This document shows, in pieces, positions 54,020-63,848 of a stretch of DNA of 64,000 nt. Source of the stretch: Oculatella sp. LEGE 06141 (GTDB lineage Bacteria; Cyanobacteriota; Cyanobacteriia; Elainellales; Elainellaceae); assembly GCF_015207605.1 (NCBI RefSeq), contig NZ_JADEWO010000029.1:22309-86308 (forward strand), read 5' to 3'. The position numbers and the translations under genes are program-made. The notes below the pieces were generated by a model. It worked only from the letters and a program-made list of their open reading frames with translations. It was not told where the DNA came from and did no database searches. Each line of letters starts with the position of its first letter. The first letter of the stretch is position 1.

Positions 54020-54342
54020 AGGCAAGTATGGTGATCTGTCCTGATACAGTAATGATATTCCAGTAGTGATGGTTTAGTAGCGATCGCTAAAGAGTGCCGA
54101 CATTTAGAAGCAATTCTTTATGTTCGGGTAATGCTCCTATGCTTAAAATGACAAGATATCAAAGAATCAAGATATCAAAAACACTGCTACCGCTACAGGG
54201 CAATGATCGATTGACGCCTGATGGAGGTTAAGCACTGCGTCTTCCTTTAGGCTCTAACGGTTGATGTGAGCCACATGCGCTAGGCGTAACGGTCAATCCG
54301 CAAGTTTCAGCTCATTTTACATGATCTATATGCCAGTTCTAT
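54020..54342. other. Noncoding stretch with a 13-bp tandem repeat before the TPS transporter
   Basis: No gene. A tandem duplication of CTATATGCCAGTT (54326-54350) overlaps the start of the transporter gene and creates two out-of-frame ATGs 13 bases apart (54330 and 54343). Confidence 0.55.
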
Positions 54343-56295
54343 ATGCCAGTAAACGATACAGGTATACGGCTTAATTTAACCTCACAACCAGGCTTGTTTT
54401 TGTCTGGCGTTTCAATGACATTGTTATTGGGTTCTGCTGTCTCGGCGACACCCAGTGCCCCGTTCTCTACAGCTTGTATTGTTGTGGATGATGCAGAAAG
54501 CGATCAGGTAGAGGCTTCCCAACCTGAAGCAGGTCAAACGGCTCCAGCGATCGATGCTGCTCCTGAAGCCTCCCCCTTTCCTCCCATCCCATCCATTACC
54601 AATCCTCCATTAACCAATCCATCTCCGTGGGGCGGTACAACGGTTGCTCCCATACCGTCCGAACCATCATCACCGGATGATACCAGCACCCCCGCTCTCC
54701 AGGAGCCGCCCGTTTCATCCCCTTCTGTTGATGCGGTTCCTCCTGCGCCCACCCTGGTGACGGTAAACCAGCTTGCCGTGACCGGAAGTACCATTTTTAG
54801 TGCAGAGGATATTGAACCGATCGTTCAGCCGTTACGCGGACAGACCGTCAGTATTCAAGCACTCCAGGCAGCAGCGGATCAAATTACAGAAAGGTACGTA
54901 CAGGCAGGATATATTACCTCCTTTGCCGACCTGGATGAGGATAGTTTAGGCTCCGAAACGATCCAGATTGAGGTAATTGAAGGCAGCATTGCAGAAATTC
55001 AGGTGAGTGGACTCGATCGCCTGGAACCTGGCTACCTCTGTAGCCGCTTACAGCTAGCGACTGAGGCTCCAGTGAATGCAAACCGTTTGGAAGAAAGGCT
55101 GCGGTTGCTAAAAATTGATCCTTTGTTCAGCAGTGTTGAAGCGATTCTGCAACGGGTCGAGAGTGACGCTCCTGCCGCTCAGCCAGATAGCCGCCGAGGT
55201 CGTAGTATCTTGCGAGTGGTGGTTACAGAAGCCGATCCCATTGATCTAGAAGTGCGGTTTGATAACCATTTCCCATCCACGATCGCCCCACAAACGGCGA
55301 CGGTGGGCTTTCGTCATCGCAACCTGGCTGGGTTTGGTGATGAGTTGGCGTTTTCCTACAGTGTGGGGGTCAACGTCACCGATTTTCCGAGAGCCGCGCT
55401 GAACCTGTATGACTTAAGCTATCGCATTCCGCTCAATCCGCAGGAAGGCGCACTCCAGTTTCGCGGTGTCTATAGCGATTCGGCGGTAACGGCTGAAGAG
55501 TTTGAAGAGTTTGGGTTTCGGGGAACGTCAGAGTTTTATGAACTGGTCTATCGGCAGCCGCTCGTTCGTTCATTGCGAGAAGAGTTTGCGGTATCGGTCG
55601 GGTTCACCATCCAAAATGGTCAAACGTTCATTTTTGATAACAATCCACAGCCGTTTGAAGAAGGCCCCGATGATGACGGCTTTAGCCGAACGCGAGTATT
55701 GCGAATTGGACAGGATTATGTGAGAAGAGACACGCAGGGGGCATGGGCGCTCCAGTCTCAGTTCAATTTTGGGTTAGATCTGTTCGACGCCACCAACAAT
55801 TCTGGTTCCGTTCCAGATGGTCAATTCTTTAGCTGGCTTGCACAAGCGGTTCGCTTTCAAGAATTGGGAAATGATTATCGGCTAATTGTACGAAGTGGCT
55901 TGCAGCTTACGCCCGATCCGCTCTTATCATCACAGCAATTTTTCCTGGGGGGTGCGTCATCTTTGCGGGGCTATCCTCCCAACAGCCGCCGGGGGGACAA
56001 CGGCACGTTTCTATCGGTTGAGGGGCGAATTCCAGTAGCGCGTAACCCTTCAGGGGCACCGATCTTCCAGCTTGCTCCCTTTGCTGAGGTGGGCTATGTC
56101 TGGAACGATCCGTCCAATCCTAATGAAGAGGACGATCCCCGATTCTTGAGTGATATTGGTCTGGGTTTCTTGTATCAGCCCAATTCAGATCTGTCATTGC
56201 AGCTCGATCTGGCGTTGCCGTTTGTAGAGTTGGGCGATCGCCGCGAGCAGCCACAGGATAATGGCATCTACTTTAGCGCCAGTTATCGGTTTTAA
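54343..56295 (+). CDS. ShlB/FhaC/HecB-type two-partner secretion outer-membrane transporter
   Basis: 650 aa. Signal-like N-terminus (LFLSGVSMTLLLGSAVSATP), a Pro-rich spacer (about 60-145), two POTRA domains (about 145-300: LVTVNQLAVTGSTIFSAEDI, LRGQTVSIQALQAAADQITE, NRLEERLRLLKIDPLFSSVE), then a 16-strand barrel ending DNGIYFSASYRF. It should secrete a TPS-domain exoprotein. The convergent gene at 56342 encodes one, so the pair forms a two-partner system. Start uncertain because the upstream repeat duplicates the ATG context and no clear ribosome site is seen. Confidence 0.92.
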   Translation: MPVNDTGIRLNLTSQPGLFLSGVSMTLLLGSAVSATPSAPFSTACIVVDDAESDQVEASQPEAGQTAPAIDAAPEASPFPPIPSITNPPLTNPSPWGGTTVAPIPSEPSSPDDTSTPALQEPPVSSPSVDAVPPAPTLVTVNQLAVTGSTIFSAEDIEPIVQPLRGQTVSIQALQAAADQITERYVQAGYITSFADLDEDSLGSETIQIEVIEGSIAEIQVSGLDRLEPGYLCSRLQLATEAPVNANRLEERLRLLKIDPLFSSVEAILQRVESDAPAAQPDSRRGRSILRVVVTEADPIDLEVRFDNHFPSTIAPQTATVGFRHRNLAGFGDELAFSYSVGVNVTDFPRAALNLYDLSYRIPLNPQEGALQFRGVYSDSAVTAEEFEEFGFRGTSEFYELVYRQPLVRSLREEFAVSVGFTIQNGQTFIFDNNPQPFEEGPDDDGFSRTRVLRIGQDYVRRDTQGAWALQSQFNFGLDLFDATNNSGSVPDGQFFSWLAQAVRFQELGNDYRLIVRSGLQLTPDPLLSSQQFFLGGASSLRGYPPNSRRGDNGTFLSVEGRIPVARNPSGAPIFQLAPFAEVGYVWNDPSNPNEEDDPRFLSDIGLGFLYQPNSDLSLQLDLALPFVELGDRREQPQDNGIYFSASYRF

Positions 56296-56312
56296 CGGTT
56301 CCGCTCATTGAG

Positions 56313-56350
56313 CCCTGGTAGAGACGTGATCCACCACATCTCTACCAGGG
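56313..56350. terminator. Bidirectional terminator between convergent TPS genes
   Basis: Perfect 12-bp arms CCCTGGTAGAGA (56313-56324) and TCTCTACCAGGG (56339-56350), loop 14 bases. It covers the gap between convergent genes and the last codons of the 56342 gene. Confidence 0.7.
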
Positions 56351-59300
56351 GCTGCCAACCATCGTAAAAGCAGCCCAGAAGAACGGATGGCTGAGGTCAT
56401 CAACTCCAAACTCATCCATCAGAGCCGATAACTCTGCGGCAGTACTGTCCGAGAGTTCCAAATTGCCCGTTGGGCCAGACAATTGATTTCCCTCTAATTG
56501 AACCTCTCCACGCAGCATAGCGATCTGAGTTTGCTGGAGCGCCTCTGCTTTAATGGGAACCAGCGCTAACTCTCGGTAAAACTCTGTCATTAACCCCAGG
56601 GTGCCCACATCGCTGACATACCACAAACTTGCCAACGAGCTTTTAACGCCTGCGGCCAGAGCCAACCCCGCAAAGCCTAGCTCGGCGGACTCATCTCCCA
56701 AAGCGGTACGGCAGGCGCTCAGGGTCAGCAGTTCAACGGGTGCCTGGTTTAGTTGGAGCTGGCGCAATTGGTTTAAACCAAGACGGGCATTCCAGAGTTG
56801 AATGTAAGAATCATTCGCGTCTCCCGGTAAAAACTCACCGTGTGTTGCCAGGTGGAGGATGCGGAAGGCCGGATTGTTGATTTCTGAGGCGATCCGGGGC
56901 AGTGTAAACTCCTCATCAAACAGCGTTTCTCCTTGCCACGGTTGTTGCACTACAGCAGCAATTTCAATGGGGACAGAGGGCAAGTCGTTTAAATCAAATC
57001 CCCGTTCTTCCCATCTACCGCTACCGACTGCCAACACATTTGAGCCTTGAAGCGACTGATAGCGTGGGTCAATCAGGTTAATGCTGGGTAGCAACCCCAC
57101 ACTATACTTCTCAATTAGAAATTCACTGCCGTTGTGCAACGCGGCAAAGGGGAGCGATCGCAGTCCTGAACTGGGAATAAACGCCAGGGTATCAATGTTG
57201 TGATTGGTTAACTCCGATTCAATGGGCGTAATCAGCCATTGATACAACTGCTGCGCCGATGCTAAATAGCTGGTACCGCCAAGTTTGCTAATGTCTTCCG
57301 GGTTTACCTCAGCCCGAAAATCTTGAACCACGGCCAGCAGAGCCTCTCGATTGGCCTGGGGAACTGTGCGGCGAATAGGTTGCCCTTCCGGGAAGAAAGC
57401 GATCGCCTCCAGTTGTTCGGGTGTATCAACCAGGTAAATGATGGCAGCACGCCGACCCGCCTGTGCCGCGATCGTGCCTAAAATGGCGCTAATCTCTTCA
57501 GGGGTTCTAATTCGTTCGCAGGGGTCTTGTCCACCAGCCAGTTCTCCAAAGGTTTCGGAACCAAAATATTGCTGGAATTCTCGACAGGTCGTGTCTTCAA
57601 GGGCGGCGACCGTTCCCAGCACCAGCGGCGGAGTGAATTCGGAACTGAGGCTTGGTTCTGCCCGCTCCGGCGGCGGTACCACTTCGGTCGGGTCAATGGT
57701 TGGAGGCTCCTCCCCATTCGGTGGAGGTGGGGGTGGCGTAACGTCAATATCATCTGTGTCGATTTCAATGGTGCCGCGAGTAAAGTCACCTGGAATCGAT
57801 CGCCCTACTCTCAAGGTGTTGACCCCGTTCGTAATGTTGCCAGCCGTACCGTTGAGAGTCGCATCACCAATGACAAATGGCTCTACCGGATTGGTTTCTG
57901 GCCCCCCGGCATGGGTGATAGCGATCGCTCCTCCTCCTGAATCAATGCTGGTATTATCAGGTCTGGCAGGGCTGGGAGGTAAAATCCCTGTAGCTCGGAA
58001 GAAGCGGTTGGCGTTTACCCGAATCGTGCCGCCTTGAGTCGCGATCGATTCGACTTCAATATCCTGGCTCGTGCTGGTAAGGCCGACAGCCCCTCCGCCG
58101 CTGTTCAAACTAGCGCCACCCTGTGCCCCAGCCTGAATTGCAGATCCACGAATAGTAATATTGCCGTTCGTGATGATGGGGGCACCCAGGGTAACGGTAT
58201 TAAATGCGGTGGCGGCCAGACTCGACAAAGCCGCTTCACTGCCAACCGTTCCGTTAAAAGCGATCGCCCCATTGGGGGCATTGACCGTCAGCGAGCGGAG
58301 AACATCTTCGCTATCCACCGTGTTGTTGAACACAATATCGCCAACGCTATCGGTTAACGTTACATCCTGCCGCAGGAAGACCGGATCATTGAACTGCATG
58401 GTGTTACCTGCCGTGGTGATGTTGGCACCAATAACGGTTTGTCCAGCAGCATTGGTCGTCAGGCTGGCGAGGGGACTGCTGCCGCCTACAGCTCTGTTGA
58501 AGGTGGTCACACCAAGATCCGTTGCGCCATCTGACACAACGTCGTTGCTGTTTACCGCCAGTGAACGAGGGGCATTGGCCGAATCTACTGTTGAGTTAAA
58601 CGTAATGTCGTTGCCGGTAAGGGTCGTATTCTGCTCCAACGTTACCGGATCTTGATACACCTGATCGCCCGTGGTGGTAATCGAGCCGCTATTCAGATTA
58701 GCTGCGCCGTTAACCGTCAGGGATTGTAGAGGGACAGCATTGCCAACGGCTCCGTTCAGGTTCACCTGTCCTGTGCCTGCATTGAGCGCCAGAGTAGCGG
58801 TACCGTTTACAGTGCCATTGAGGATAATGTTGCCACCGATCGCCGCTCCTGTATTCAGCGTGGTGTCGTTGTTGAGTGTGGTATTGCCATTGATTTGAAT
58901 CGGCTGACCCGCTGTTGTGATTCCGGCATTGAGTGTGGTGGGTGGAATATCTGGATCGTCGTCAATTACCTGGTTGCTAAAAGTTGTTGCGCCGTTCAGG
59001 GTGATGGATGCGTTGTCAGTACCAATTAGACTGCCCTGGACGTTGATGGTACCATTGGGCGATCGCACCGTCACCGGGTCACTAAACCGAGGATCGGCAC
59101 TTCCCAGAATCGTTACATTGCCGCTTCCTCTCTGGTCGCCAATCGTAATCTGGCTGAAGCCATCCTGAATCGCACCCAGATCAAAATCAGTCAGATTCAG
59201 CGGATTACCATAGCCTGAGCCACCTATTACAATATCCAGATCGGGTGCCGATGGTTGTAATGTGAGTGTGCCGCTTCCTTGAACCAGTCCGAACCCGCCC

Positions 59301-62095
59301 TCTTCACCCCCTTCAAAGAAATCAATTTCATTACCTGTGAGCGTAATGTTCCCTGTTCCAGAATTGACCTGTGAAAGAGAGACAGTCGCATTTGGATTGG
59401 CAGCAGCACGACCAGCCGTTACGGCAATATCCCCATTGGCTGAGTTGATGCTATTGATCAAGACATCATCCGTTGCGGATACAGTAACATTACCACCCTG
59501 GCTCTGGATCGCATTGCCGGAGATAGTACCGTATCCTGTACCCGCTTGCACGGCGATCGCCTCAAGATCAACGTTTCCATTGCCAGAGTTGAGTGTCCCG
59601 AAGTCTATACCAGTACTAAAACCGACTGTATTTGAACTCAAGCTAATATTGCCACCGTTGGAGTTGATGTCGCCCACATTAATGGACTGGCCGGAAATGG
59701 CGATCGCCCCCCCTTGCGTTTCGATCGTGTTGAAAAATTCGACGTTGCCAGCCGAGAAGCTGCCAGTTCCATCACCATCCGCATCGGCTGTAAATCGCAC
59801 CGAGCTGCCGCTAGTTGTCGGCAGGTTGAGAACTCCATCATCCAGAGGATCAATGGTGATGTCATTAGTTGCTTCCAGGATAATATTGGCATTGGCTGCT
59901 TGGCTCTCCAGAGCTTGCTCAGAAATAGTATCGGTTCCAGTAGAGGTTCCTTCTCCTTGAAGAATATCAGGCAGGTTCTCATCTAGATTGCCTCCACCTT
60001 CAACGGCTGTGAATATCGTGATGTTTTCTGGGTCAAGTAACAGCATTCCTAACTCACCCTGAGCCGCCGTCAGGTTAACAGAACCGTCAAACCGCAGAGC
60101 CTGTCTGCCAGATACTTCAGCAAAGCCACCATTGCCCGCATGTTGCCCACCCTGGGCGCTAATCGTGCCGTAAAATGCTGTTGTTCCATCTGCCCAAACA
60201 ATGACGTTTCCACCCTCTCCACGGTGGGTGGCATCTGCGGTAATGCGAGAATCGCGGCTGACATACGTTTGGCTGGCATTAGGAACGGTGCCTTCTCCCC
60301 GATAGTCGCCCCCCACCAGCACCGTGCCGCCACCGCTATGACCAGACGCATTGAGTTGAGCGTTTGCCAGCCCTACCCTGTCACCCAATAGGTGAATCGT
60401 GCCGCCTGCGCCCGACTGAGGATTGGAAACATCGAACTGTCCCGATGCAACGACCGTTCCCGCTGTTGACGGGATGACTGTGCCAGAATCGACTAATTCT
60501 GCCTGTCCATTTGTATTCACCTGTAATCCTAATTCTTGCCCTGTGCCGTTGCTGGTGAGTAACTGAGGGAGAGAGGCGATCGGCAATATCCATTGCTGAG
60601 GCTGACGACTACCAGGGGCGATCGGAATTTCCAGGCTCAATACGTTACCAGGTTGGCTCAGCCGCACCATGCTCTCCCCCGGCACCGCCACCGCCGTTAA
60701 CTGCCCACCCGACGCAGAAAGCTCTCCAGTGTTCACCACAACGCCACCCAGCAACCCCAGGCGTTGCCCTGCGGCAACGCTTAGATCTCCGGCATTAACA
60801 ATGGCACCGGGCTGAGAGACGGTAAACGCAAATGCACTGGGATTGCCGTTTAGTAGAGCATAATCATTATTGCCAATAGCGCTGAACCAGTTTGAGCCAA
60901 AGCCAATCCCGGTTGCCGTGGTTGCCGTAAAGCTTCCGGGCAGATCCAGGGTGGCATTTGGTCCAAAAACAATGCCGGAGGGGTTCATCAAAAATAGATT
61001 GGCGTTGCTGCCACTGACCCGGAGGATGCCATTGATAAAAGAGGCTTCTCCACCATTGATTCGCCCCAGAACGTTGATTACCTCTGGACGAGTAATGAAG
61101 TTGGCAATTTCTCCATCGCTTAACCCAAACCGCCTAAAACTATGGAAAAGATTAGTGTTGTCGCCGGAAGTGCGTCCTCCCGTGATGTCGATGCGATCGC
61201 CCCTCGGACTCACCACCGTACCCGTACCGTCGCGGTTAGGCACAATGGATTGGGCGATCGCCTCTGAACTGGAAACAGCCCAAGCGATCGGGAATGCAGC
61301 TAAGGGTAAGCAAGCGGCCTTCAGTGCAGAGCGAAGAGAATGCTTGCGGCATAGTAAAAACCGTCCTTCTGGTAACTGCACCCTTAACTTGAAGCGATCG
61401 TCCAATCCCCGACGCTGCAAGGCTTGATTAATTGCTTTTTCACATAACCCAATCTGCTCTTGGCGCTTCTGCCGGGTAATGCTGTTGGGATGGACTCGAT
61501 AAAAATAAAGCGTCTTAGGGAGATGCCGTATCTCAGTTATTTCAGAGAGCCGTAAGCACAATTCGTAGTCTTCAATGTATTCAAAGGATTCATTGATTCC
61601 TCCAGCCTGATCAAAGATCGTTTTACGGATCAAGCGAAAGTGGAAAACCATGAAGTCTACCAACAGTTGATCTTTAGAGTAGGGAATCTGACAGAGACGA
61701 CCACTCCCTCGATGAGTCCCCTGTTCGTTGATCTCAGCATAATTGGTGTAAACCAGACCTACGCCTGGATTGGCATCTAGCACCGCTCCTGTTTCTTCCA
61801 GTGCGGTTGCAGCTAGAATATCATCGTCATCAAGCCAACCAATGTACTGACCAGAAGCCTGGGTCATCGCCGCCTTCAAAGCAAGACCTCGTCCCAGATG
61901 GGGAGCGGCTATCACCCGAATGCGCCCATCTCGTCGGGCAAACTCCTGCGCGATCGCAACAGAATCATCGGTTGAACCATCATCCCAGATAATTAGCTCA
62001 AAGTCTGGTCGGGTTTGTTGTAAGACACTGGCGATCGCCGCTTGCAGGTAGCCCTCTCGGTTGTAGGTAGTCATCACCAGGGAAATTGCTGCCAT
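56342..62095 (-). CDS. Family-2 glycosyltransferase fused to a TPS-CHAT exoprotein
   Basis: 1917 aa in one uninterrupted frame. Residues 1-238 are a GT2 glycosyltransferase (ISLVMTTYNREGYLQAAIAS, DDGSTDDS, IGWLDDDD, EYIEDYELCLRLSEI). At about 245-272 a secretion-type signal (LRSALKAACLPLAAFPIAWA, ending EAIAQ) is followed by the TPS domain (about 275-400, SFRRFGLSDGEIANFITRPE, LFLMNPSGIVFGPNATLDLP). A long repeat-rich beta-helix follows, then a Pro-rich linker, and a CHAT protease-like domain (about 1620-1917) with His 1752 (HLATHGEF) and Cys 1795 (LTLSACRTALG). A GTG at 61381 (codon 239, AAGG just upstream) could start a separate TPS-CHAT protein whose signal peptide would then be N-terminal. 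Partner transporter: 54343-56295. Confidence 0.85.
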   Translation of the reverse strand: MAAISLVMTTYNREGYLQAAIASVLQQTRPDFELIIWDDGSTDDSVAIAQEFARRDGRIRVIAAPHLGRGLALKAAMTQASGQYIGWLDDDDILAATALEETGAVLDANPGVGLVYTNYAEINEQGTHRGSGRLCQIPYSKDQLLVDFMVFHFRLIRKTIFDQAGGINESFEYIEDYELCLRLSEITEIRHLPKTLYFYRVHPNSITRQKRQEQIGLCEKAINQALQRRGLDDRFKLRVQLPEGRFLLCRKHSLRSALKAACLPLAAFPIAWAVSSSEAIAQSIVPNRDGTGTVVSPRGDRIDITGGRTSGDNTNLFHSFRRFGLSDGEIANFITRPEVINVLGRINGGEASFINGILRVSGSNANLFLMNPSGIVFGPNATLDLPGSFTATTATGIGFGSNWFSAIGNNDYALLNGNPSAFAFTVSQPGAIVNAGDLSVAAGQRLGLLGGVVVNTGELSASGGQLTAVAVPGESMVRLSQPGNVLSLEIPIAPGSRQPQQWILPIASLPQLLTSNGTGQELGLQVNTNGQAELVDSGTVIPSTAGTVVASGQFDVSNPQSGAGGTIHLLGDRVGLANAQLNASGHSGGGTVLVGGDYRGEGTVPNASQTYVSRDSRITADATHRGEGGNVIVWADGTTAFYGTISAQGGQHAGNGGFAEVSGRQALRFDGSVNLTAAQGELGMLLLDPENITIFTAVEGGGNLDENLPDILQGEGTSTGTDTISEQALESQAANANIILEATNDITIDPLDDGVLNLPTTSGSSVRFTADADGDGTGSFSAGNVEFFNTIETQGGAIAISGQSINVGDINSNGGNISLSSNTVGFSTGIDFGTLNSGNGNVDLEAIAVQAGTGYGTISGNAIQSQGGNVTVSATDDVLINSINSANGDIAVTAGRAAANPNATVSLSQVNSGTGNITLTGNEIDFFEGGEEGGFGLVQGSGTLTLQPSAPDLDIVIGGSGYGNPLNLTDFDLGAIQDGFSQITIGDQRGSGNVTILGSADPRFSDPVTVRSPNGTINVQGSLIGTDNASITLNGATTFSNQVIDDDPDIPPTTLNAGITTAGQPIQINGNTTLNNDTTLNTGAAIGGNIILNGTVNGTATLALNAGTGQVNLNGAVGNAVPLQSLTVNGAANLNSGSITTTGDQVYQDPVTLEQNTTLTGNDITFNSTVDSANAPRSLAVNSNDVVSDGATDLGVTTFNRAVGGSSPLASLTTNAAGQTVIGANITTAGNTMQFNDPVFLRQDVTLTDSVGDIVFNNTVDSEDVLRSLTVNAPNGAIAFNGTVGSEAALSSLAATAFNTVTLGAPIITNGNITIRGSAIQAGAQGGASLNSGGGAVGLTSTSQDIEVESIATQGGTIRVNANRFFRATGILPPSPARPDNTSIDSGGGAIAITHAGGPETNPVEPFVIGDATLNGTAGNITNGVNTLRVGRSIPGDFTRGTIEIDTDDIDVTPPPPPPNGEEPPTIDPTEVVPPPERAEPSLSSEFTPPLVLGTVAALEDTTCREFQQYFGSETFGELAGGQDPCERIRTPEEISAILGTIAAQAGRRAAIIYLVDTPEQLEAIAFFPEGQPIRRTVPQANREALLAVVQDFRAEVNPEDISKLGGTSYLASAQQLYQWLITPIESELTNHNIDTLAFIPSSGLRSLPFAALHNGSEFLIEKYSVGLLPSINLIDPRYQSLQGSNVLAVGSGRWEERGFDLNDLPSVPIEIAAVVQQPWQGETLFDEEFTLPRIASEINNPAFRILHLATHGEFLPGDANDSYIQLWNARLGLNQLRQLQLNQAPVELLTLSACRTALGDESAELGFAGLALAAGVKSSLASLWYVSDVGTLGLMTEFYRELALVPIKAEALQQTQIAMLRGEVQLEGNQLSGPTGNLELSDSTAAELSALMDEFGVDDLSHPFFWAAFTMVGSPW

Positions 62096-62906
62096 CTGAA
62101 GCGCTCCTCTTGTTTCCTAACCGTTGCGAGTGATGCAGTGATTGATGCACTAAATGGCGTTGGGATGGGTGAAGGTTTTTCTAGCGCAAACCCTCGCCTA
62201 GCAAGCGCAACCCTGACACAACATTACGATAGTTCGTTCAGTTGTCTATTAGACCAACCGCTAATTGATATCAGCAGATTCTGTCCCTGGTTTGCCAACC
62301 TGGATCGAGCACAACTGCGATCGCTGTCTGTAGCGGTATAGATATGCAATATTACAAATTAATGATGAAGGTGGAGCGATCGCAGTTAGGAAAATTATTA
62401 ATTTTCAAACACATGATCCAGTTTTGTTCTGAGATGATGTGAAGTAGTAAATAGGTGCTATACCAATGCGTGCAGGTAAGGCTTAACTTCTGGTTGCCGG
62501 ATAGATCGTTGGAGCGTGGATTTCGACTGCGCTCAATCTGCGCTCATTTGGCGCTCAATCTACGCTCAATCTGCGCTCAGGCTCAGGATGTGTTCATTTG
62601 CGCTCAGGCTTGCTCAGGCTGTGCATTCCAGGCTGAGCCTGAACATGGGAGAAACAGCGTTTCAGGAGTTTTAGTGGGTCAATCAGGCTTAACCTTTATC
62701 GGCTATCTCGTTTCATCTCAACTTTTCAATCGAGCGATCGCCATTGGCATTGGTACCGCTTTCATCAACGTCAGTTTCTCATCTCGACTCACTCTGTAAC
62801 AGTACCCTACCGGGTACTTATCGGTACATAACCGGGTTCTTCAAAATAGAGTGATATGCCCTACTCTATTTACATTAATTTTTTACTTAAAAAGCAGGAG
62901 TTTGAT
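62096..62906. other. 810-bp noncoding stretch before the COP23 gene
   Basis: No supported gene. Contains a short-repeat tract at 62527-62640 and the promoter of the COP23 gene. A frame at 62455-62799 is produced by the repeat tract (Cys/Ala/Ser-biased translation) and is not credible as a protein. Confidence 0.5.
62527..62640. repeat. Degenerate GCGCTCA short tandem repeats
   Basis: CTGCGCTCAATCTGCGCTCA and variants recur about eight times (GCGCTCAAT, ACGCTCAAT, GCGCTCAGG, TGCTCAGG). Spacing is irregular at 9-16 bases, unlike a CRISPR. Resembles the short tandemly repeated sequences of cyanobacteria. Confidence 0.7.
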
Positions 62907-63494
62907 ATGACCGTTTCTTTAGCAGCTAAAGCATTCGTTTTTCCATTGGCGGTTGCCAGTATGCTGCAAATTGCTCTCCGTCCTGCCTTGGCCGAGAGTG
63001 CATCCGTGGCGCAGTCCACTACACCTACTGGATCAACGGTCTTTGAATGTATTCCAACGGATACCTCTGGACGCTATGCTACGATCGCCCGCCGGGGGCA
63101 ATTGGTTTCGCCGCCTATGATTACCTGGGAGCAAGTGCAATACTACACACCACAACAGCGGTGTCAAATTGTATCAGGCCGACTCAATGGAGCGGTGCAA
63201 GCCAATGGTGGCAGATTTGGCAACTTGCTGTTAACCTACGGCAGCGTCAATAGTCAGCCCGTTATTTGCTATGTGGGCAGCCGAACGGATACATGCAACA
63301 CTAGCAATGTATTACTGACGTTAGCGCCAGAGGATCGGGGACAGGAGTTAGCCATTCTAAGACAGCTAGTTACATTTGGAACCGAAGCCTCAGGTGGCCC
63401 CTTGCTACGCAGACCCACGCGCCATTACGCTGACCTTGGCTCCCAGTTAGAGCAATACCTTGGAGCCGATGAGGAGAGTTCAGAGGGTCTCTAA
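62907..63494 (+). CDS. COP23 domain secreted protein
   Basis: 195 aa. Signal peptide about 1-33 (AKAFVFPLAVASMLQIALRP, ALAES). Mature part matches the COP23 (circadian oscillating protein 23) family: STVFECIPTD, RYATIARRGQLVSPPMITWE, YTPQQRCQIVSGRLNGAV, QPVICYVGSR. Four or more cysteines could form disulfides outside the cytoplasm. ATG 62907 with AGGAG eight bases upstream is preferred over an earlier in-frame ATG at 62856. COP23 genes often sit near TPS/CHAT genes; function is unknown. Confidence 0.88.
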   Translation: MTVSLAAKAFVFPLAVASMLQIALRPALAESASVAQSTTPTGSTVFECIPTDTSGRYATIARRGQLVSPPMITWEQVQYYTPQQRCQIVSGRLNGAVQANGGRFGNLLLTYGSVNSQPVICYVGSRTDTCNTSNVLLTLAPEDRGQELAILRQLVTFGTEASGGPLLRRPTRHYADLGSQLEQYLGADEESSEGL

Positions 63495-63597
63495 AAGTAG
63501 CCGAACCGGGGTAAATGTCCTGCATCAGTGAATTGAAGGGCAATGCAGGATTGAACCAACCTGAGGATTGCGAAACGTAGCAGAGGTGCTTCCTTCT

Positions 63598-63733
63598 CTA
63601 GGGCGTGTTTTAAAACTCCTGATTGCTCGGTTACATTGTGCTTTTCGCCCCCTAAATCCCCCAAATTTGGGGGACTTTGAATCGCTCAAAAGTCTATAGA
63701 GTTGGGACTTCCGGGATTTAAAGCACGCCCTAG
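63598..63733. mobile_element. MITE with 17-bp terminal inverted repeats
   Basis: 136 bp bounded by CTAGGGCGTGTTTTAAA (63598-63614) and TTTAAAGCACGCCCTAG (63717-63733), inverted repeats with one mismatch. It encodes nothing and carries an internal palindrome TCCCCCAAATTTGGGGGA (63657-63674). Confidence 0.8.
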
Positions 63734-63766
63734 TAAAAAATCCCCCAAATTTGGGGGATTTTTTAC
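63733..63766. terminator. Perfect 34-bp palindrome, bidirectional terminator candidate
   Basis: The sequence GTAAAAAATCCCCCAAA (63733-63749) is exactly repeated in inverse at 63750-63766, with A6/T6 flanking the GC stem. It sits between the convergent COP23 gene and the minus-strand gene ending at 63849. Its core equals the palindrome inside the adjacent MITE. Confidence 0.65.
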
Positions 63767-63848
63767 TATAGAAGGCTCAGAAGTTCCCCATGACTGTCGT
63801 TAGCGCCTGGAGCCGTTCAAGGGTCACTCAGCGCTGTTTGAACCTCCA

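Noticed and set aside
57438..58037. Long open frame antisense to the TPS-CHAT gene
   Set aside because: It lies fully inside a well-supported gene, has low-complexity Ser/Gly/Pro composition from the complement of the Pro-rich linker, and no ribosome site.
62527..62640. Possible CRISPR array
   Set aside because: The units are too short and unevenly spaced, no constant 25-37-bp repeat with unique spacers exists, and no cas gene is present.
62455..62799. 114-codon frame before COP23
   Set aside because: It is produced by the GCGCTCA repeat tract and has biased composition without a start context.
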